Notes: a model not told the origin generated them from the letters alone. DNA of 64,000 nucleotides from Flavobacterium sp. (GCF_027484205.1 NZ_JAIXUB010000023.1:82577-146576); one strand, 5' to 3'. Counted from the stretch's first letter, positions 20,816 to 30,474 are shown. Numbers and translations: made by a program.

Positions 20816-21511
20816 TTAAATGGAATTCCAAATAGCGTCCGATGGAGTAGGAGCAATTATTTCGATTTTTTCTTTAGAAACGGGATGCACGAATGCTAAT
20901 TTTCGGGCATGAAGATGAATTCCTCCATCAGGATTGCTTCGGTCAAAGCCATATTTTAAATCACCTTTTATTGGGCAACCAATGGCTTGTAATTGCGCTC
21001 GAATTTGATGATGACGACCGGTGTGAAGATTGATTTCTAAAGCAAAATAGTTATTTAATTCTTTTATGATTTTATAATCTAAAGACGCTTTTTTGCTTTC
21101 AGGAACTTCTTTTAAATGCGCTTTTGAAGTATTGTTTTTTTCGTTTCTTTTCAGAAAATGAATTAAATTATCTTCGTTTTTTGGTGGTTTGTTTTTTACA
21201 ACTGCCCAATAGGTTTTGTTGGTTTCACGTTCGCTAAACATTTTGTTCAAACGTTCCAATGCTTTGCTTGTTTTAGCAAAAACTACAATTCCGGTTGTTG
21301 GCCTATCCAATCGATGAACAACGCCTAAAAAAACTTCGCCAGGTTTGTTGTACTTTTCTTTAATATATTCTTTAACAACTTCAGACAACGGTTTATCTCC
21401 AGTTTTATCACCTTGTACAATATCGCCAACACGCTTGTTAATCACAACAATATGATTGTCTTCGTGAAGAATTTGTAGGTTATCTTTTGTAGATACTATT
21501 TTTTCTGCCAT
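20816..21511 (-). CDS. RluA-family RNA pseudouridine synthase
   Basis: A 231-residue cytoplasmic enzyme that isomerises uridine to pseudouridine in rRNA or tRNA. The signature GVVHRLDRPTTGIVVFAKT has the catalytic aspartate D69; further family segments are EINLHTGRHHQIRAQL and LHARKLAFVHPVSKE. No S4 domain is present at the N-terminus, as in the short RluA/TruC-like members, so the exact target position cannot be assigned. It follows panB by 21 bp and is likely in one transcript with it. Confidence 0.92.
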   Translation of the reverse strand: MAEKIVSTKDNLQILHEDNHIVVINKRVGDIVQGDKTGDKPLSEVVKEYIKEKYNKPGEVFLGVVHRLDRPTTGIVVFAKTSKALERLNKMFSERETNKTYWAVVKNKPPKNEDNLIHFLKRNEKNNTSKAHLKEVPESKKASLDYKIIKELNNYFALEINLHTGRHHQIRAQLQAIGCPIKGDLKYGFDRSNPDGGIHLHARKLAFVHPVSKEKIEIIAPTPSDAIWNSI

Positions 21512-21532
21512 CTAATTTCTGAAATCTGCTAT

Positions 21533-22351
21533 CTAATACTGTTCATTAGCATTCGGAAAATCTTGACTTTTTACATCGGCAACATAATTCCCAATAGCTT
21601 TTGTCATTTGATCGTATAAATCTAAATAACGACGTAAGAATCTTGGACTGAATTCATTGTTCATTCCTAGCATATCATGAATTACAAGAACTTGACCGTC
21701 AACACCACTTCCGGCACCAATTCCAATTACAGGAATGGAAATACTTTTAGCTACTTTTTCGGCTAAATGCGCAGGTATTTTTTCTAAAACCAAAGCAAAA
21801 CATCCTAATTTTTCTAATAATTTAGCATCTTCTAAAAGTTTTTCTGCTTCAGCATCTTCTTTAGCACGAACGGTGTAAGTACCAAATTTATATATAGATT
21901 GAGGTGTTAAACCTAAATGTCCCATAACAGGAATCCCAGCGTTTAAAATCTTTTTAATTGAATCTTTAATTTCACTTCCGCCTTCTAATTTTACTGCATG
22001 TCCACCAGATTCCTTCATAATTCTAATAGAGGATCGCAAAGCTTCTTTTGGATCTGATTGATAACTTCCAAAAGGTAAATCTACAACAACTAATGCACGA
22101 TCAATAGCTCGAACTACGCTAGAAGCATGATAAATCATTTGGTCTAGAGTAATTGGCAAAGTAGTTTCGTGTCCAGCCATAACATTACTAGCTGAATCTC
22201 CAACAAGAATTACATCAACACCAGCAGTATCAACGATTTTTGCCATTGTAAAATCATAAGCCGTTAGCATTGAAATTTTTTCGCCATTGGCTTTCATTTC
22301 AATTAATGATTTGGTTGTAATTCGTTTGTAATCTTTTTTAGCTACTGACAT
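21533..22351 (-). CDS. panB: 3-methyl-2-oxobutanoate hydroxymethyltransferase
   Basis: PanB makes ketopantoate from 2-oxoisovalerate and methylenetetrahydrofolate, the first step of pantothenate and CoA synthesis. The 272-residue protein has [23 protein letters not shown] at the start, the Mg-binding [17 protein letters not shown] (D52), the [11 protein letters not shown] segment, [10 protein letters not shown], and [26 protein letters not shown] near the end. Length and motifs match the family throughout. It is divergent from the NTF2-like gene; the gap of 136 bp should contain promoters for both. The pantothenate partner genes panC/panD are not in the window. Confidence 0.96.
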   Translation of the reverse strand: MSVAKKDYKRITTKSLIEMKANGEKISMLTAYDFTMAKIVDTAGVDVILVGDSASNVMAGHETTLPITLDQMIYHASSVVRAIDRALVVVDLPFGSYQSDPKEALRSSIRIMKESGGHAVKLEGGSEIKDSIKKILNAGIPVMGHLGLTPQSIYKFGTYTVRAKEDAEAEKLLEDAKLLEKLGCFALVLEKIPAHLAEKVAKSISIPVIGIGAGSGVDGQVLVIHDMLGMNNEFSPRFLRRYLDLYDQMTKAIGNYVADVKSQDFPNANEQY

Positions 22352-22487
22352 ATTTGGACTTCTTTGATGATTAGATTTTTAGACTTCATAGATTAAGAGG
22401 TTGTAAAAGTAATAAAATCGATTAGTTTTGTAATAAATACAATGAAAAATATACTAATATTTATAGCAACTTTTAAAGTACTATTTT

Positions 22488-22937
22488 ATGAAAAAATCAA
22501 TTCTAATTATTTGTTTGATTTTTACCACTTCATTTCAAGCACAAAATCAAGAAATTCAAAAGGTCATTGAAACTTTTTTTGAGGGTTTTCATGCAAAAGA
22601 TACTATCAAATTAAAATCAGTTTGTTCCGATAAAATTATGATGCAATCGATTATGGAAAATGCAAAAGGTGCAAAATTATCTGATGAATCGACTAAAGAA
22701 TTCTATAATTCAATAGCTACTATTCCACCTAATTTTAATTTTGAAGAAAAAATTTTAAGTTATTCTATTCAAGTTGATGGAACTATGGCTCATGCTTGGA
22801 CACCTTATGAATTCTATATCGATGGAAAATTAAGTCACTCAGGCGTAAATGCTTTCACACTTTTTAAAGAAAATGGTTCCGAAGCTTCGAGATGGAAAAT
22901 TATTTATGTAATTGATACAAGAAGGAAATCTTTATAA
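22488..22937 (+). CDS. Exported NTF2-like/SnoaL-like protein
   Basis: A 149-residue protein with a signal peptide (MKKSILIICLIFTTSFQAQ, cut near residue 19) and an NTF2-like fold: the N-terminal helix IQKVIETFFEGFHAKDTIKLKSVCSD and the strand-rich end HAWTPYEFYIDGKLSHSGVNAFTLF with WKIIYVIDTR are typical. Proteins of this type include small isomerases, but exported members in Bacteroidota are uncharacterised. It stands alone between panB and the KdpD-like kinase; no activity can be assigned. Confidence 0.8.
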   Translation: MKKSILIICLIFTTSFQAQNQEIQKVIETFFEGFHAKDTIKLKSVCSDKIMMQSIMENAKGAKLSDESTKEFYNSIATIPPNFNFEEKILSYSIQVDGTMAHAWTPYEFYIDGKLSHSGVNAFTLFKENGSEASRWKIIYVIDTRRKSL

Positions 22938-23013
22938 AATCTTTATACTTTCTATTCAGAATACTATTTTTTACTTATAACTATCGCCGTAACTTTGTCA
23001 AAAATTAATAACA

Positions 23014-24123
23014 ATGGACAAGTTATTTAAAAAGAGTTCGATTAATCCTTATCTAATCAGTTTTTTATCTGTTGGAATTGTTTCTTTGTTGTGCTTATTG
23101 ATAAGAGATAAAATAGATTATAGAATTGTGGGTTACCTTCTTTTAGTTGTAGTTTCCATTCTTGCTATTTTTCTTGAAATAAAGCCGGTTTTATTAGCGG
23201 CTATTTTGAGTGCTTTGGCTTTGGATTATTTATTTATAAATCCCTACTACACTTTGCATATCGATAGTGCTGAAGATGCTTTTTTACTAATCATGTTTTT
23301 CATAATTGCTTTAATCAATGCGGTTTTGACCAATAAGTTCAGAATTATGCAAAAGGCAATTCATATCAAAGAAACACGTGCTAATACTTTAAAATTATAT
23401 AATACTTTACTAGATTCACTTTCACACGAATTGAGAACTCCAATTGCTGCGATTCTTGGTTCTATTGATACCTTGCAACAAAAAAATGTAAATTTATCTA
23501 CTGAAACGCAACAAAAATTGCATAATGAAATAGAAATAGCTTCGATGAAATTAAATTATCAAGTTGAGAATCTGTTGAATATGTCGCGTTTAGAGTCTGG
23601 TTACATGCAACCAAAATTAGACTGGTGCGATATAAAAGAAATTATTTACAATGTGTGTAATCGACTTTCTGAAGAAACCAAAGATCATAAAATCAACTAT
23701 TTAATTGACGAAAATTTACCGCTTTTCAAACTTGATTATGGTTTGATGGAACAAATAATTTATAATTTAGTTTATAATGGTTCACAACATACACCAAAAG
23801 GTGCAAAAATTGAAATTACTGCAAAATATGATGTAGATGTAGATTTTGATACTCATATTGATTTGATAAAAAAATGTATCATCACTATTTCAGATGATGG
23901 ATATGGTTTTCCATCAGATGAAATTAATAGAGCTTTTGATAAATTTTACCGATTCAAAAATTCTAAAACAGGCGGAACAGGATTGGGTTTGTCTATTGTG
24001 AAAGGATTTGTAGAAGCTCAAAACGGAACTATAAATTTAAAAAACAATGAAAATGGAGGAGCAACTTTTGAATTGATTTTTAATGCAGAATGTTTATCAA
24101 TTAATTCCTTAAAAAATGAATAA
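23014..24123 (+). CDS. KdpD-like sensor histidine kinase lacking the N-terminal KdpD sensor
   Basis: A 369-residue membrane kinase. Residues about 12-110 carry four helices of the DUF4118 (KdpD membrane) type with the diagnostic segment LALDYLFINPYYTLHI. HisKA follows with H138 in SHELRTPIAAILGS, then HATPase with YNLVYNGSQHTPKG, ISDDGYGFPSDEI and GGTGLGLSIVKGFVEAQNG. KdpD of E. coli (894 aa) has a further cytoplasmic N-terminal domain with a Walker motif and a USP domain; both are absent, so sensing must differ. It overlaps the response regulator by 8 bp (ATGAATAA), and kup with porins lies just downstream, which supports a role in potassium or osmotic control. Confidence 0.88.
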   Translation: MDKLFKKSSINPYLISFLSVGIVSLLCLLIRDKIDYRIVGYLLLVVVSILAIFLEIKPVLLAAILSALALDYLFINPYYTLHIDSAEDAFLLIMFFIIALINAVLTNKFRIMQKAIHIKETRANTLKLYNTLLDSLSHELRTPIAAILGSIDTLQQKNVNLSTETQQKLHNEIEIASMKLNYQVENLLNMSRLESGYMQPKLDWCDIKEIIYNVCNRLSEETKDHKINYLIDENLPLFKLDYGLMEQIIYNLVYNGSQHTPKGAKIEITAKYDVDVDFDTHIDLIKKCIITISDDGYGFPSDEINRAFDKFYRFKNSKTGGTGLGLSIVKGFVEAQNGTINLKNNENGGATFELIFNAECLSINSLKNE

Positions 24124-24802
24124 CGGATTTTCTATATTGGTAATTGATGATGAAGTTCAAATAAGAAAATTATTAGAAATTTCATTAGAAGCTAACGATT
24201 ATAAAGTGAGTTTTGCTGTTAATGGAAAAGAAGGAATCACGATGGCAGCAAGTCATCAACCCGATTTGATTCTGTTAGATTTAGGTTTGCCAGATGATGA
24301 TGGACAAATGATTTTGGTCAAGTTAAGAGAATGGTTTCAAAATCCAATCATTATTTTATCGGTAAAAAGTGCTGAAGAAGAAATTGTAAAAGCTTTAGAT
24401 AATGGCGCAAATGATTACTTGACAAAACCATTTAGAACACAAGAGTTATTAGCCAGAATGCGAACTGCTTTGCGTAAAAATTCTATTCAAAATGTTGAGC
24501 CAATTACTTCATTCGGAAACATTTCAATCGATTTGACTTCAAGAATTGTAAAAGTTAATAATGAAATTTTAAAACTTACTGCAACGGAATATGCACTTCT
24601 AATTTTGTTATTCAAAAATGATGGTAGAGTTTTAACTCATCAATATATTCTTAAAGAAATTTGGGGTCAAAGTTATTCTGAGCAAACTCAATATTTACGC
24701 GTTTTTGTGGCGCAATTACGAAAAAAAATAGAAGAAGATCCAAACCGACCAAAGTATATTGTTACTGAGTCTGGTGTTGGTTATCGATTCAATACCAGTT
24801 AA
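24116..24802 (+). CDS. kdpE: KdpE-like response regulator (OmpR/PhoB family)
   Basis: A 228-residue two-component regulator. The receiver domain (about 5-118) has the acidic pair D11/D12, phospho-acceptor D55 in LILLDLGLPDDDG, and the conserved lysine in YLTKPFRTQE. The C-terminal winged-helix domain (about 130-226) contains LKLTATEYALLILLFKNDGRVLTHQYILKEIWG and VTESGVGYRF, as in KdpE. Its start overlaps the kinase gene by 8 bp, so the two are translationally coupled. Control of the downstream kup locus is inferred from position only. Confidence 0.92.
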   Translation: MNNGFSILVIDDEVQIRKLLEISLEANDYKVSFAVNGKEGITMAASHQPDLILLDLGLPDDDGQMILVKLREWFQNPIIILSVKSAEEEIVKALDNGANDYLTKPFRTQELLARMRTALRKNSIQNVEPITSFGNISIDLTSRIVKVNNEILKLTATEYALLILLFKNDGRVLTHQYILKEIWGQSYSEQTQYLRVFVAQLRKKIEEDPNRPKYIVTESGVGYRFNTS

Positions 24803-24832
24803 TTATAATCTAAAAATTTAAAATTAAAAAAT

Positions 24833-24883
24833 ATGAATTGCATGTGTAAACATCGCAGTAGAGACTTCTTATGCCTATTTTAA
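24833..24883 (+). CDS. Possible 16-codon leader ORF between kdpE and kup
   Basis: A complete short frame ATG...TAA encodes MNCMCKHRSRDFLCLF, with three cysteines and a basic middle. It lies 30 bp after the kdpE stop and 36 bp before the kup start, inside an otherwise A/T-only stretch; its base composition is noticeably less AT-rich than its surroundings, which is why I single it out. Cys-rich and RHxD-like micro-ORFs are known as leader peptides in other phyla, but I cannot confirm a family here. It could regulate kup translation, or be chance. Confidence 0.4.
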   Translation: MNCMCKHRSRDFLCLF

Positions 24884-24919
24884 AAAAAATTAAACTCATA
24901 AACTTTTAAACAAAAAACA

Positions 24920-26863
24920 ATGAATATATCAGTAAAACAAAAAGTAACAGCAGCTACATTATTAGTGGCTTTAGGAATAATTTATGGTGATATTGGAACC
25001 TCGCCATTGTATGTAATGAAAGCTATAATTGGTGATCGACCAATAAACGAATTGTTAGTTTATGGAGGAATTTCGTGTGTCTTTTGGACATTAACTTTTC
25101 AAACTACTTTCAAATATATTTTGCTCACACTTTCAGCGGATAATCATGGTGAAGGCGGTGTTTTTTCGCTTTATGCGTTGGTAAAAAGATTTGGTAAAGG
25201 AAAATTGGTAATTCCAACAATTTTGGGTGCAACCTGTTTATTAGCTGACGGAATTATTACACCGCCAATTTCTGTAGCATCAGCCGTTGAAGGCTTGGAA
25301 GCTATTGTACCCAATTTGCCTACGATTCCTATTGTAATTGCAATTTTATCGGGAATTTTTCTATTTCAACGCTTTGGAACACAAAAAGTTGGTAGCGTTT
25401 TTGGACCAATAATGGTAGTTTGGTTTACGATGTTGTTAGTTTTAGGTGTTTCTCAAATTGTACAACATGTAGAAATATTGAAAGCATTAAACCCTATTTA
25501 TGGTTACGAATTACTTACTCAATATCCAAAAGGTTTTTGGTTACTTGGAGCCGTTTTTCTTTGTACAACTGGAGCTGAAGCTTTATACTCTGATTTAGGA
25601 CATTGTGGCAAAACAAATATTCGTATCACTTGGATATTTGTAAAAATTGCATTGGTATTTAATTATTTAGGTCAAGGTGCATGGTTGATGAGTCAAGGAA
25701 ATGAATTTTTAAATGGTCAAAATCCGTTTTATGCTATCATGCCACAATGGTTTTTACTTATAGGAATTATTATTGCAACTTTGGCAACTATAATAGCTTC
25801 TCAAGCATTGATAAGTGGTTCATTTACCTTAATTAATGAAGCGATTTCTTTAAACTTTTGGCCAAGAGTTGCCTTGAAAAATCCAACTAATTTGAAAGGA
25901 CAAATTTATATTCCATCAGTAAACACCATTCTTTGGATAGGTTGTGTATTGATGATTTTATATTTCAAAAATTCATCCAATATGGAAGCTGCTTATGGAT
26001 TTTCTATAACAGTCGCAATGTTAATGACTACAATTTTATTATCCTATTATTTAATTTTTATCAAAAAAGTAAAAATGACTTGGGTTGCAATTGTTCTTGT
26101 GATTTTTTCAATAATTGAAGTGTCATTTTTTATTGCTAATGTGGTTAAGATAAAAGAAAGATGGATGTTTCTGTTTTTTGAATTATTCATTTTTATGGTG
26201 ATGTATGTTTGGTATTACTCTAGAAAAATTAACAATAGATTTTTAAAATTCACCAATCTAAAAGAGCAAACTATTTTGTTAAACGAATTAAGTGAGGACG
26301 ATAGTATTCCAAAATATGCTACGCATTTAATTTATTTATCTAAAGCTGATAAAACCTATGAAATTGAAGAAAAAATTATCAAATCTATTTTTGCAAAAAA
26401 ACCAAAAAGAGCTGACGTTTATTGGTTTTTACATATCAATAGAACCAACGAACCATTTACTTTAAATTATGAAGTGGAAGAATTGTTAGATGATAAAGTA
26501 ATTAAAGTAGTGCTTAATGTTGGTTTCAGAATTCAGCCAAAAGTAGAATTGTATTTCAAAAAAATAGTTCAAGAATTGGTTGAAAGAAAAGAGTTGAATT
26601 TGCACATTCGTCCCGATGGCTCAACAAAATATAACAACGAACCTGATTTTAAATTTGTAATAATTGAAAAATTTATTTCTGTAGAAAATGAGTTTGCCTT
26701 CAAAGAAGGTTGGATGTTGACATCTTATTTTTGGTTGAAAAAATTATCATTATCCGATGAAAAAGCTTTTGGGTTGGACAAAAGCGATGTATCAATTGAA
26801 GAATATCCAATGGTGTATTCGCCTGTTTCTAATTTAGAATTAAATCGTAAAACAAATAAGTAA
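24920..26863 (+). CDS. kup: KUP-family potassium uptake transporter
   Basis: A proton-coupled potassium importer of the inner membrane (647 aa). The N-terminal signature is GIIYGDIGTSPLYV (about 19-32); further family motifs are ADNHGEGGVFSLYALVKR, LADGIITPPISVASAVEGL and TTGAEALYSDLGHCGK. About twelve membrane helices occupy residues 10-430; the rest is a cytoplasmic C-terminal domain. Length is normal for Kup. It sits behind the KdpD/KdpE-like pair and ahead of an outer membrane porin (7-bp gap), so outer and inner membrane passage of potassium may be encoded together. No KdpFABC genes are present here. Confidence 0.95.
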   Translation: MNISVKQKVTAATLLVALGIIYGDIGTSPLYVMKAIIGDRPINELLVYGGISCVFWTLTFQTTFKYILLTLSADNHGEGGVFSLYALVKRFGKGKLVIPTILGATCLLADGIITPPISVASAVEGLEAIVPNLPTIPIVIAILSGIFLFQRFGTQKVGSVFGPIMVVWFTMLLVLGVSQIVQHVEILKALNPIYGYELLTQYPKGFWLLGAVFLCTTGAEALYSDLGHCGKTNIRITWIFVKIALVFNYLGQGAWLMSQGNEFLNGQNPFYAIMPQWFLLIGIIIATLATIIASQALISGSFTLINEAISLNFWPRVALKNPTNLKGQIYIPSVNTILWIGCVLMILYFKNSSNMEAAYGFSITVAMLMTTILLSYYLIFIKKVKMTWVAIVLVIFSIIEVSFFIANVVKIKERWMFLFFELFIFMVMYVWYYSRKINNRFLKFTNLKEQTILLNELSEDDSIPKYATHLIYLSKADKTYEIEEKIIKSIFAKKPKRADVYWFLHINRTNEPFTLNYEVEELLDDKVIKVVLNVGFRIQPKVELYFKKIVQELVERKELNLHIRPDGSTKYNNEPDFKFVIIEKFISVENEFAFKEGWMLTSYFWLKKLSLSDEKAFGLDKSDVSIEEYPMVYSPVSNLELNRKTNK

Positions 26864-26870
26864 AACAATC

Positions 26871-28250
26871 ATGATTAAAAAAATAATTTTTGGATTTGCA
26901 CTATTAAATATGTCATTGACATTGGCGCAAACCGATACAATTTCAACAAAAATTCCATTTGATGGAATGGATTTAACTTGGATTAATGGACAAAATCGTC
27001 AAAAAAAATTTCCATTAACATTTAAAGATTCTGAAGGACAAACAATCTTAACAGGAGTAACTTATTTAGACACCTATTACAATTATAATTTTGCAAATCC
27101 TACAGATAATACGCAAACTATATCGTCAACGATTGGTCGTCATAATGAGTTTACATTAAATTTAGCAAGTATAGGTGTTGAAACAAATTATAAGAATATC
27201 ATTGGACGTTTATGGTTGCAATATGGTCAAATGGCATCGATTATTCAGGATGTTGATGGATCGGTAAACCACGGTAGAAATACAAGTATTAATAATTTAA
27301 AATATATTCGTGAGGCTTCTGCTGGTTATCATTTTGATGTTGCCCATGGCTTAAATGTGGAGATGGGGATTTTCATGAGTTACATTGGATTAGAAAGTTA
27401 TATTACTCAAGAAAACTGGAGCTACCAAAGAAGTATGGTTTGCGATTTTACACCTTTTTATTTTTCAGGAGCACGCGTGCAATTTTATCCAACTAAGAAA
27501 TTCAAAACGGAATTATGGCTTTTAAACGGTTGGCAGTCTTATAATAGTTCAAGCGATGGAATAGGAGTTGGAAATTCTAATTATTATCGACCAAGTGAAA
27601 ATTTACAGCTTGTTGCTAATTTTTATTATGGAAAAGATACCCAAAATCCAGATGAGTTTGGTAATCAATCAAATCGTATCCGTTTTCATCATGACAATAG
27701 TATTGTAGCTAGATATTATAAGAAACTAACTTCAAAAGGAATTTCTCAAGCAGCATTAAGCATCAATTCTCACTATGGTTTTCAAAGTAATAACGATGCT
27801 AATGATGTGGTAAAAGCATCAGAAAATTTTATGTATGGAACATCTATTGCTAATAGAATTTGGTTCAAACAAAATAAATTAGCTTTGACTTTACGTGGAG
27901 ATTATTTAACAAATCAATCAGTTGTAAATGGTGTGAATACTTCTCCATATTTAGCATTTTCACCAGCAGTTTCAGGAACTATTCCTAATGGCTTTGAAAC
28001 GGCAATTGCCAATGATGAAAAACTGAAGTTATTACAATTTACAACAACATTTGATATTATGCCTAGTGATTTTGTAACTTTTAGATTAGAATATGGTTAT
28101 AGAAATTCTAATATTCCTTATTTTACTTCATCCTCAGGAACAACTTCGCCAAGTGGCTATGTCAATGGACCAATAGGAAGTTCACCTTGGATGGCACAAT
28201 TGCAAAAAAATGAACATCGATTAACTTTAGCAGTTAATTTTAGATTGTAG
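26871..28250 (+). CDS. Outer membrane beta-barrel porin (bbp2-like), kup-linked
   Basis: A 459-residue exported protein with a signal peptide (MIKKIIFGFALLNMSLTLAQ, cleavage near residue 20). The mature part shows the pattern of a bbp2/OmpL-like porin of Bacteroidota: TYLDTYYNYNFANP followed by GRHNEFTLNLASIGVETNYKN, then repeated amphipathic strands and the final LTLAVNFRL ending in a hydrophobic residue. It begins 7 bp after kup, so it is almost certainly cotranscribed, which suggests a role in ion passage through the outer membrane. Selectivity cannot be inferred. Confidence 0.85.
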   Translation: MIKKIIFGFALLNMSLTLAQTDTISTKIPFDGMDLTWINGQNRQKKFPLTFKDSEGQTILTGVTYLDTYYNYNFANPTDNTQTISSTIGRHNEFTLNLASIGVETNYKNIIGRLWLQYGQMASIIQDVDGSVNHGRNTSINNLKYIREASAGYHFDVAHGLNVEMGIFMSYIGLESYITQENWSYQRSMVCDFTPFYFSGARVQFYPTKKFKTELWLLNGWQSYNSSSDGIGVGNSNYYRPSENLQLVANFYYGKDTQNPDEFGNQSNRIRFHHDNSIVARYYKKLTSKGISQAALSINSHYGFQSNNDANDVVKASENFMYGTSIANRIWFKQNKLALTLRGDYLTNQSVVNGVNTSPYLAFSPAVSGTIPNGFETAIANDEKLKLLQFTTTFDIMPSDFVTFRLEYGYRNSNIPYFTSSSGTTSPSGYVNGPIGSSPWMAQLQKNEHRLTLAVNFRL

Positions 28251-28268
28251 TTTTTTTTCATATTTTAA

Positions 28269-28316
28269 AAAGCAAATTTGATTATTCTAAAAAATAATTA
28301 GATTTGCTTTTTTTTA
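28269..28316 (+). terminator. Terminator after the first porin gene
   Basis: AAAGCAAAT (28269-28277) pairs with ATTTGCTTT (28302-28310), followed by a T run. The loop contains further short complementarity. It separates the first porin from the second one, which starts right after the T run. Confidence 0.75.
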
Positions 28317-28320
28317 ACTT

Positions 28321-29382
28321 ATGAAAATACAATATACACTTTTAGTCTTTATTTTTAGTACAATTAGTCTTTTTTCTCAAGAGAAGAGTGAACTCAAAAC
28401 AACGTTTTCAGGTTTTATTGAAACCTATTATTCTTATGATTTCAATCAGTCAATAACTGATGCAAAATTGCCTTTTATGTACAATTACAATCGTCATAAC
28501 GAGTTCAATATCAATATTGGGTTGCTTCGTGCAAAGGTTGAATATGAAAATGCGTATGCAGTAGTGTCTTTACAATCAGGAACTTATGTTGATGATAATT
28601 ATGCTAATGAAAAGATAAAATATTTAAACGAAGCTTATGTGGGATTGTATTTGGATCAATCAAAAATACATGCTATTGAAGTTGGTATTTTGCCAAGTTA
28701 TATCGGATTTGAATCGGCTACAACAGCTTCCAATTTGACTTTAACGCGCTCAATTTTAGCTGAAAATTCGCCTTATTTTATGACAGGCGTAAAATACAAT
28801 TACAAACCATCCGACAAATGGAATTTTGCAGCATTATTGACAAATGGTTGGCAACGAATCAATAAACCTCAGAAAGATGTTGCACCATCATTTGGAACTC
28901 AAGTTGTTTATAAATCATCAACAAATTCTACTTTAAATTGGAGTACTTTCGTAGGAAAAGAGTTCAATGGAATTGATTTCACTATGCGTTATTTTAGTAA
29001 TTTGTGTTTTGATAAAAAATGGAATGATAAATGGCGAACTATTGCCGGTTTTGATTATGGTTTGCAAGATTTAAGTTCAACTAATAATTCATCTGCATCA
29101 TGGTTGAGTCCAGTTTTTATTGCACAATATTCTATAAATCCAAAATGGCAAACAGCTTTTAGAACGGAATATTATCAAGATACTAAAAATGTAATTATTG
29201 CTTCAAATGATGAATTTAAAACACTTGGATTTTCATTAAACTTTGATTATTTGCCTAATTCAAAAGTAAAATTAAGAACAGAAGCACGTTACTTTGATAG
29301 TAAAAATGATGTTTTTCCAAAAGATTCTGATTTTGTTAATTCAAATTTCTTTTTGACAACTAGTTTGAGTTTTGAGTTTTAA
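28321..29382 (+). CDS. Second outer membrane porin (bbp2-like)
   Basis: A 353-residue paralogue of the preceding porin: signal peptide about 1-19 (MKIQYTLLVFIFSTISLFSQ), then FSGFIETYYSYDFNQ, NRHNEFNINIGLLRAKVEYEN and GILPSYIGFESATTASNLTLTRS, which align with the equivalent parts of its neighbour (TYLDTYYNYNF, GRHNEFTLNLAS, GIFMSYIGLESYIT). It ends in FFLTTSLSFEF with a C-terminal phenylalanine, typical for outer membrane barrels. The two porins probably arose by duplication. It lies 33 bp upstream of the DUF389 gene. Confidence 0.85.
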   Translation: MKIQYTLLVFIFSTISLFSQEKSELKTTFSGFIETYYSYDFNQSITDAKLPFMYNYNRHNEFNINIGLLRAKVEYENAYAVVSLQSGTYVDDNYANEKIKYLNEAYVGLYLDQSKIHAIEVGILPSYIGFESATTASNLTLTRSILAENSPYFMTGVKYNYKPSDKWNFAALLTNGWQRINKPQKDVAPSFGTQVVYKSSTNSTLNWSTFVGKEFNGIDFTMRYFSNLCFDKKWNDKWRTIAGFDYGLQDLSSTNNSSASWLSPVFIAQYSINPKWQTAFRTEYYQDTKNVIIASNDEFKTLGFSLNFDYLPNSKVKLRTEARYFDSKNDVFPKDSDFVNSNFFLTTSLSFEF

Positions 29383-29415
29383 TGCTAAATTTAGCGTTTC
29401 ATTCTACTGAAACAC

Positions 29416-30474
29416 ATGATAACAAGAATTCAAATTATTAAACGCTATTTTCGTTCACTTTTTGACCTAAAAGGAAGTCAAGAAGATGAATTAGAAACTG
29501 ACAAAGAAGTAAGAGAAGGTGTTGTTTTTAAAGGAAAAAATCTCTGGCTTTTAGCCTTTGCAATATTCATTTCTTGTATTGGTTTGAATATTAATTCTAA
29601 AGCTGCCGTTATTGGTGCGATGATTATTTCACCTTTAATGGGACCAATTTTTGGAATAGGATTTTCTCTCGGAGTTTCTGATTTGGATTTATTGAAAGTA
29701 AGTATTCAAAACGCATTACGTATTGTATTAATTAGTTTAATCGTTGCAACAATTTACTATTTAATTACGCCTTATGCCATTGCAACCGATGAATTATTGT
29801 CATTTTCTCATCCAACTATTTTTGATGTTTTATTAGCTTTTCTTGGTGGAATGGCAGGATTTATAGCTATTTCACGTCATAACGGAACGCAGGTTTTAAT
29901 TGGAGTTGCGGTTGCTACTTCATGTATTCCACCATTGTGTACGGCAAGTTTTGGTTTGGCAACCTTGCAATGGGAATACTTTGTAGGCGGACTTTATACT
30001 TACTTTATCAACGCACTTTTTATATGTGTTGGAAGTTATATTATTGTCAAGTATTTAAAATTCAGTCCTCATTCAAAAGAAAATGTAAAGAATGTAAATA
30101 TTTGGTTTGGAGTTTTAATTTTTCTTGCAATAATTCCTGCAATGTATTTAGCTTATAATTTTGCTATTACGAATATATTTATTTCCAAAGCAAATCAATT
30201 TGTAACCAATGAAATTGATACAAAGCATCATGTTGTACAGTCAAAAATTGATTTTAAAAATAAATTAATCGAAGTAGATGTAACTGTTGAAAAATATGAT
30301 GATTCGCTTCAAAAAATTATTGAAAAGCAACTTCAAAAAACTGACTTGAAAGATTCAAAAATTAAAATTTATCAAACCATTGAAGCAGGAAGATCTAATA
30401 GAGCAGAGTTCGATAAATTAAACGCCGAAATCGAACTGTTGAGAAATGAGATTAATAAAATAAAAAATAAGTAG
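29416..30474 (+). CDS. DUF389/TIGR00341-family membrane protein
   Basis: A 352-residue integral membrane protein with about six to seven helices (about 45-255). The segment SCIGLNINSKAAVIGAMIISPLMGPIFGIGFSLG is the core signature of DUF389, and FLGGMAGFIAISRHNGTQVLIGVAVATSCIPPLC follows as expected. The C-terminus (about 270-352) is a soluble domain ending in a charged coiled-coil stretch (LNAEIELLRNEINKIKNK). The family's substrate is unknown. Position after kup and two porins suggests a link to ion or osmotic homeostasis, which is inference. Confidence 0.88.
   Translation: MITRIQIIKRYFRSLFDLKGSQEDELETDKEVREGVVFKGKNLWLLAFAIFISCIGLNINSKAAVIGAMIISPLMGPIFGIGFSLGVSDLDLLKVSIQNALRIVLISLIVATIYYLITPYAIATDELLSFSHPTIFDVLLAFLGGMAGFIAISRHNGTQVLIGVAVATSCIPPLCTASFGLATLQWEYFVGGLYTYFINALFICVGSYIIVKYLKFSPHSKENVKNVNIWFGVLIFLAIIPAMYLAYNFAITNIFISKANQFVTNEIDTKHHVVQSKIDFKNKLIEVDVTVEKYDDSLQKIIEKQLQKTDLKDSKIKIYQTIEAGRSNRAEFDKLNAEIELLRNEINKIKNK

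Noticed and set aside
24803..24919. Cyclic di-AMP or potassium riboswitch in front of kup
   Set aside because: The leader is only 117 bp, nearly all A/T apart from the short ORF, and shows none of the conserved riboswitch core sequences I know.
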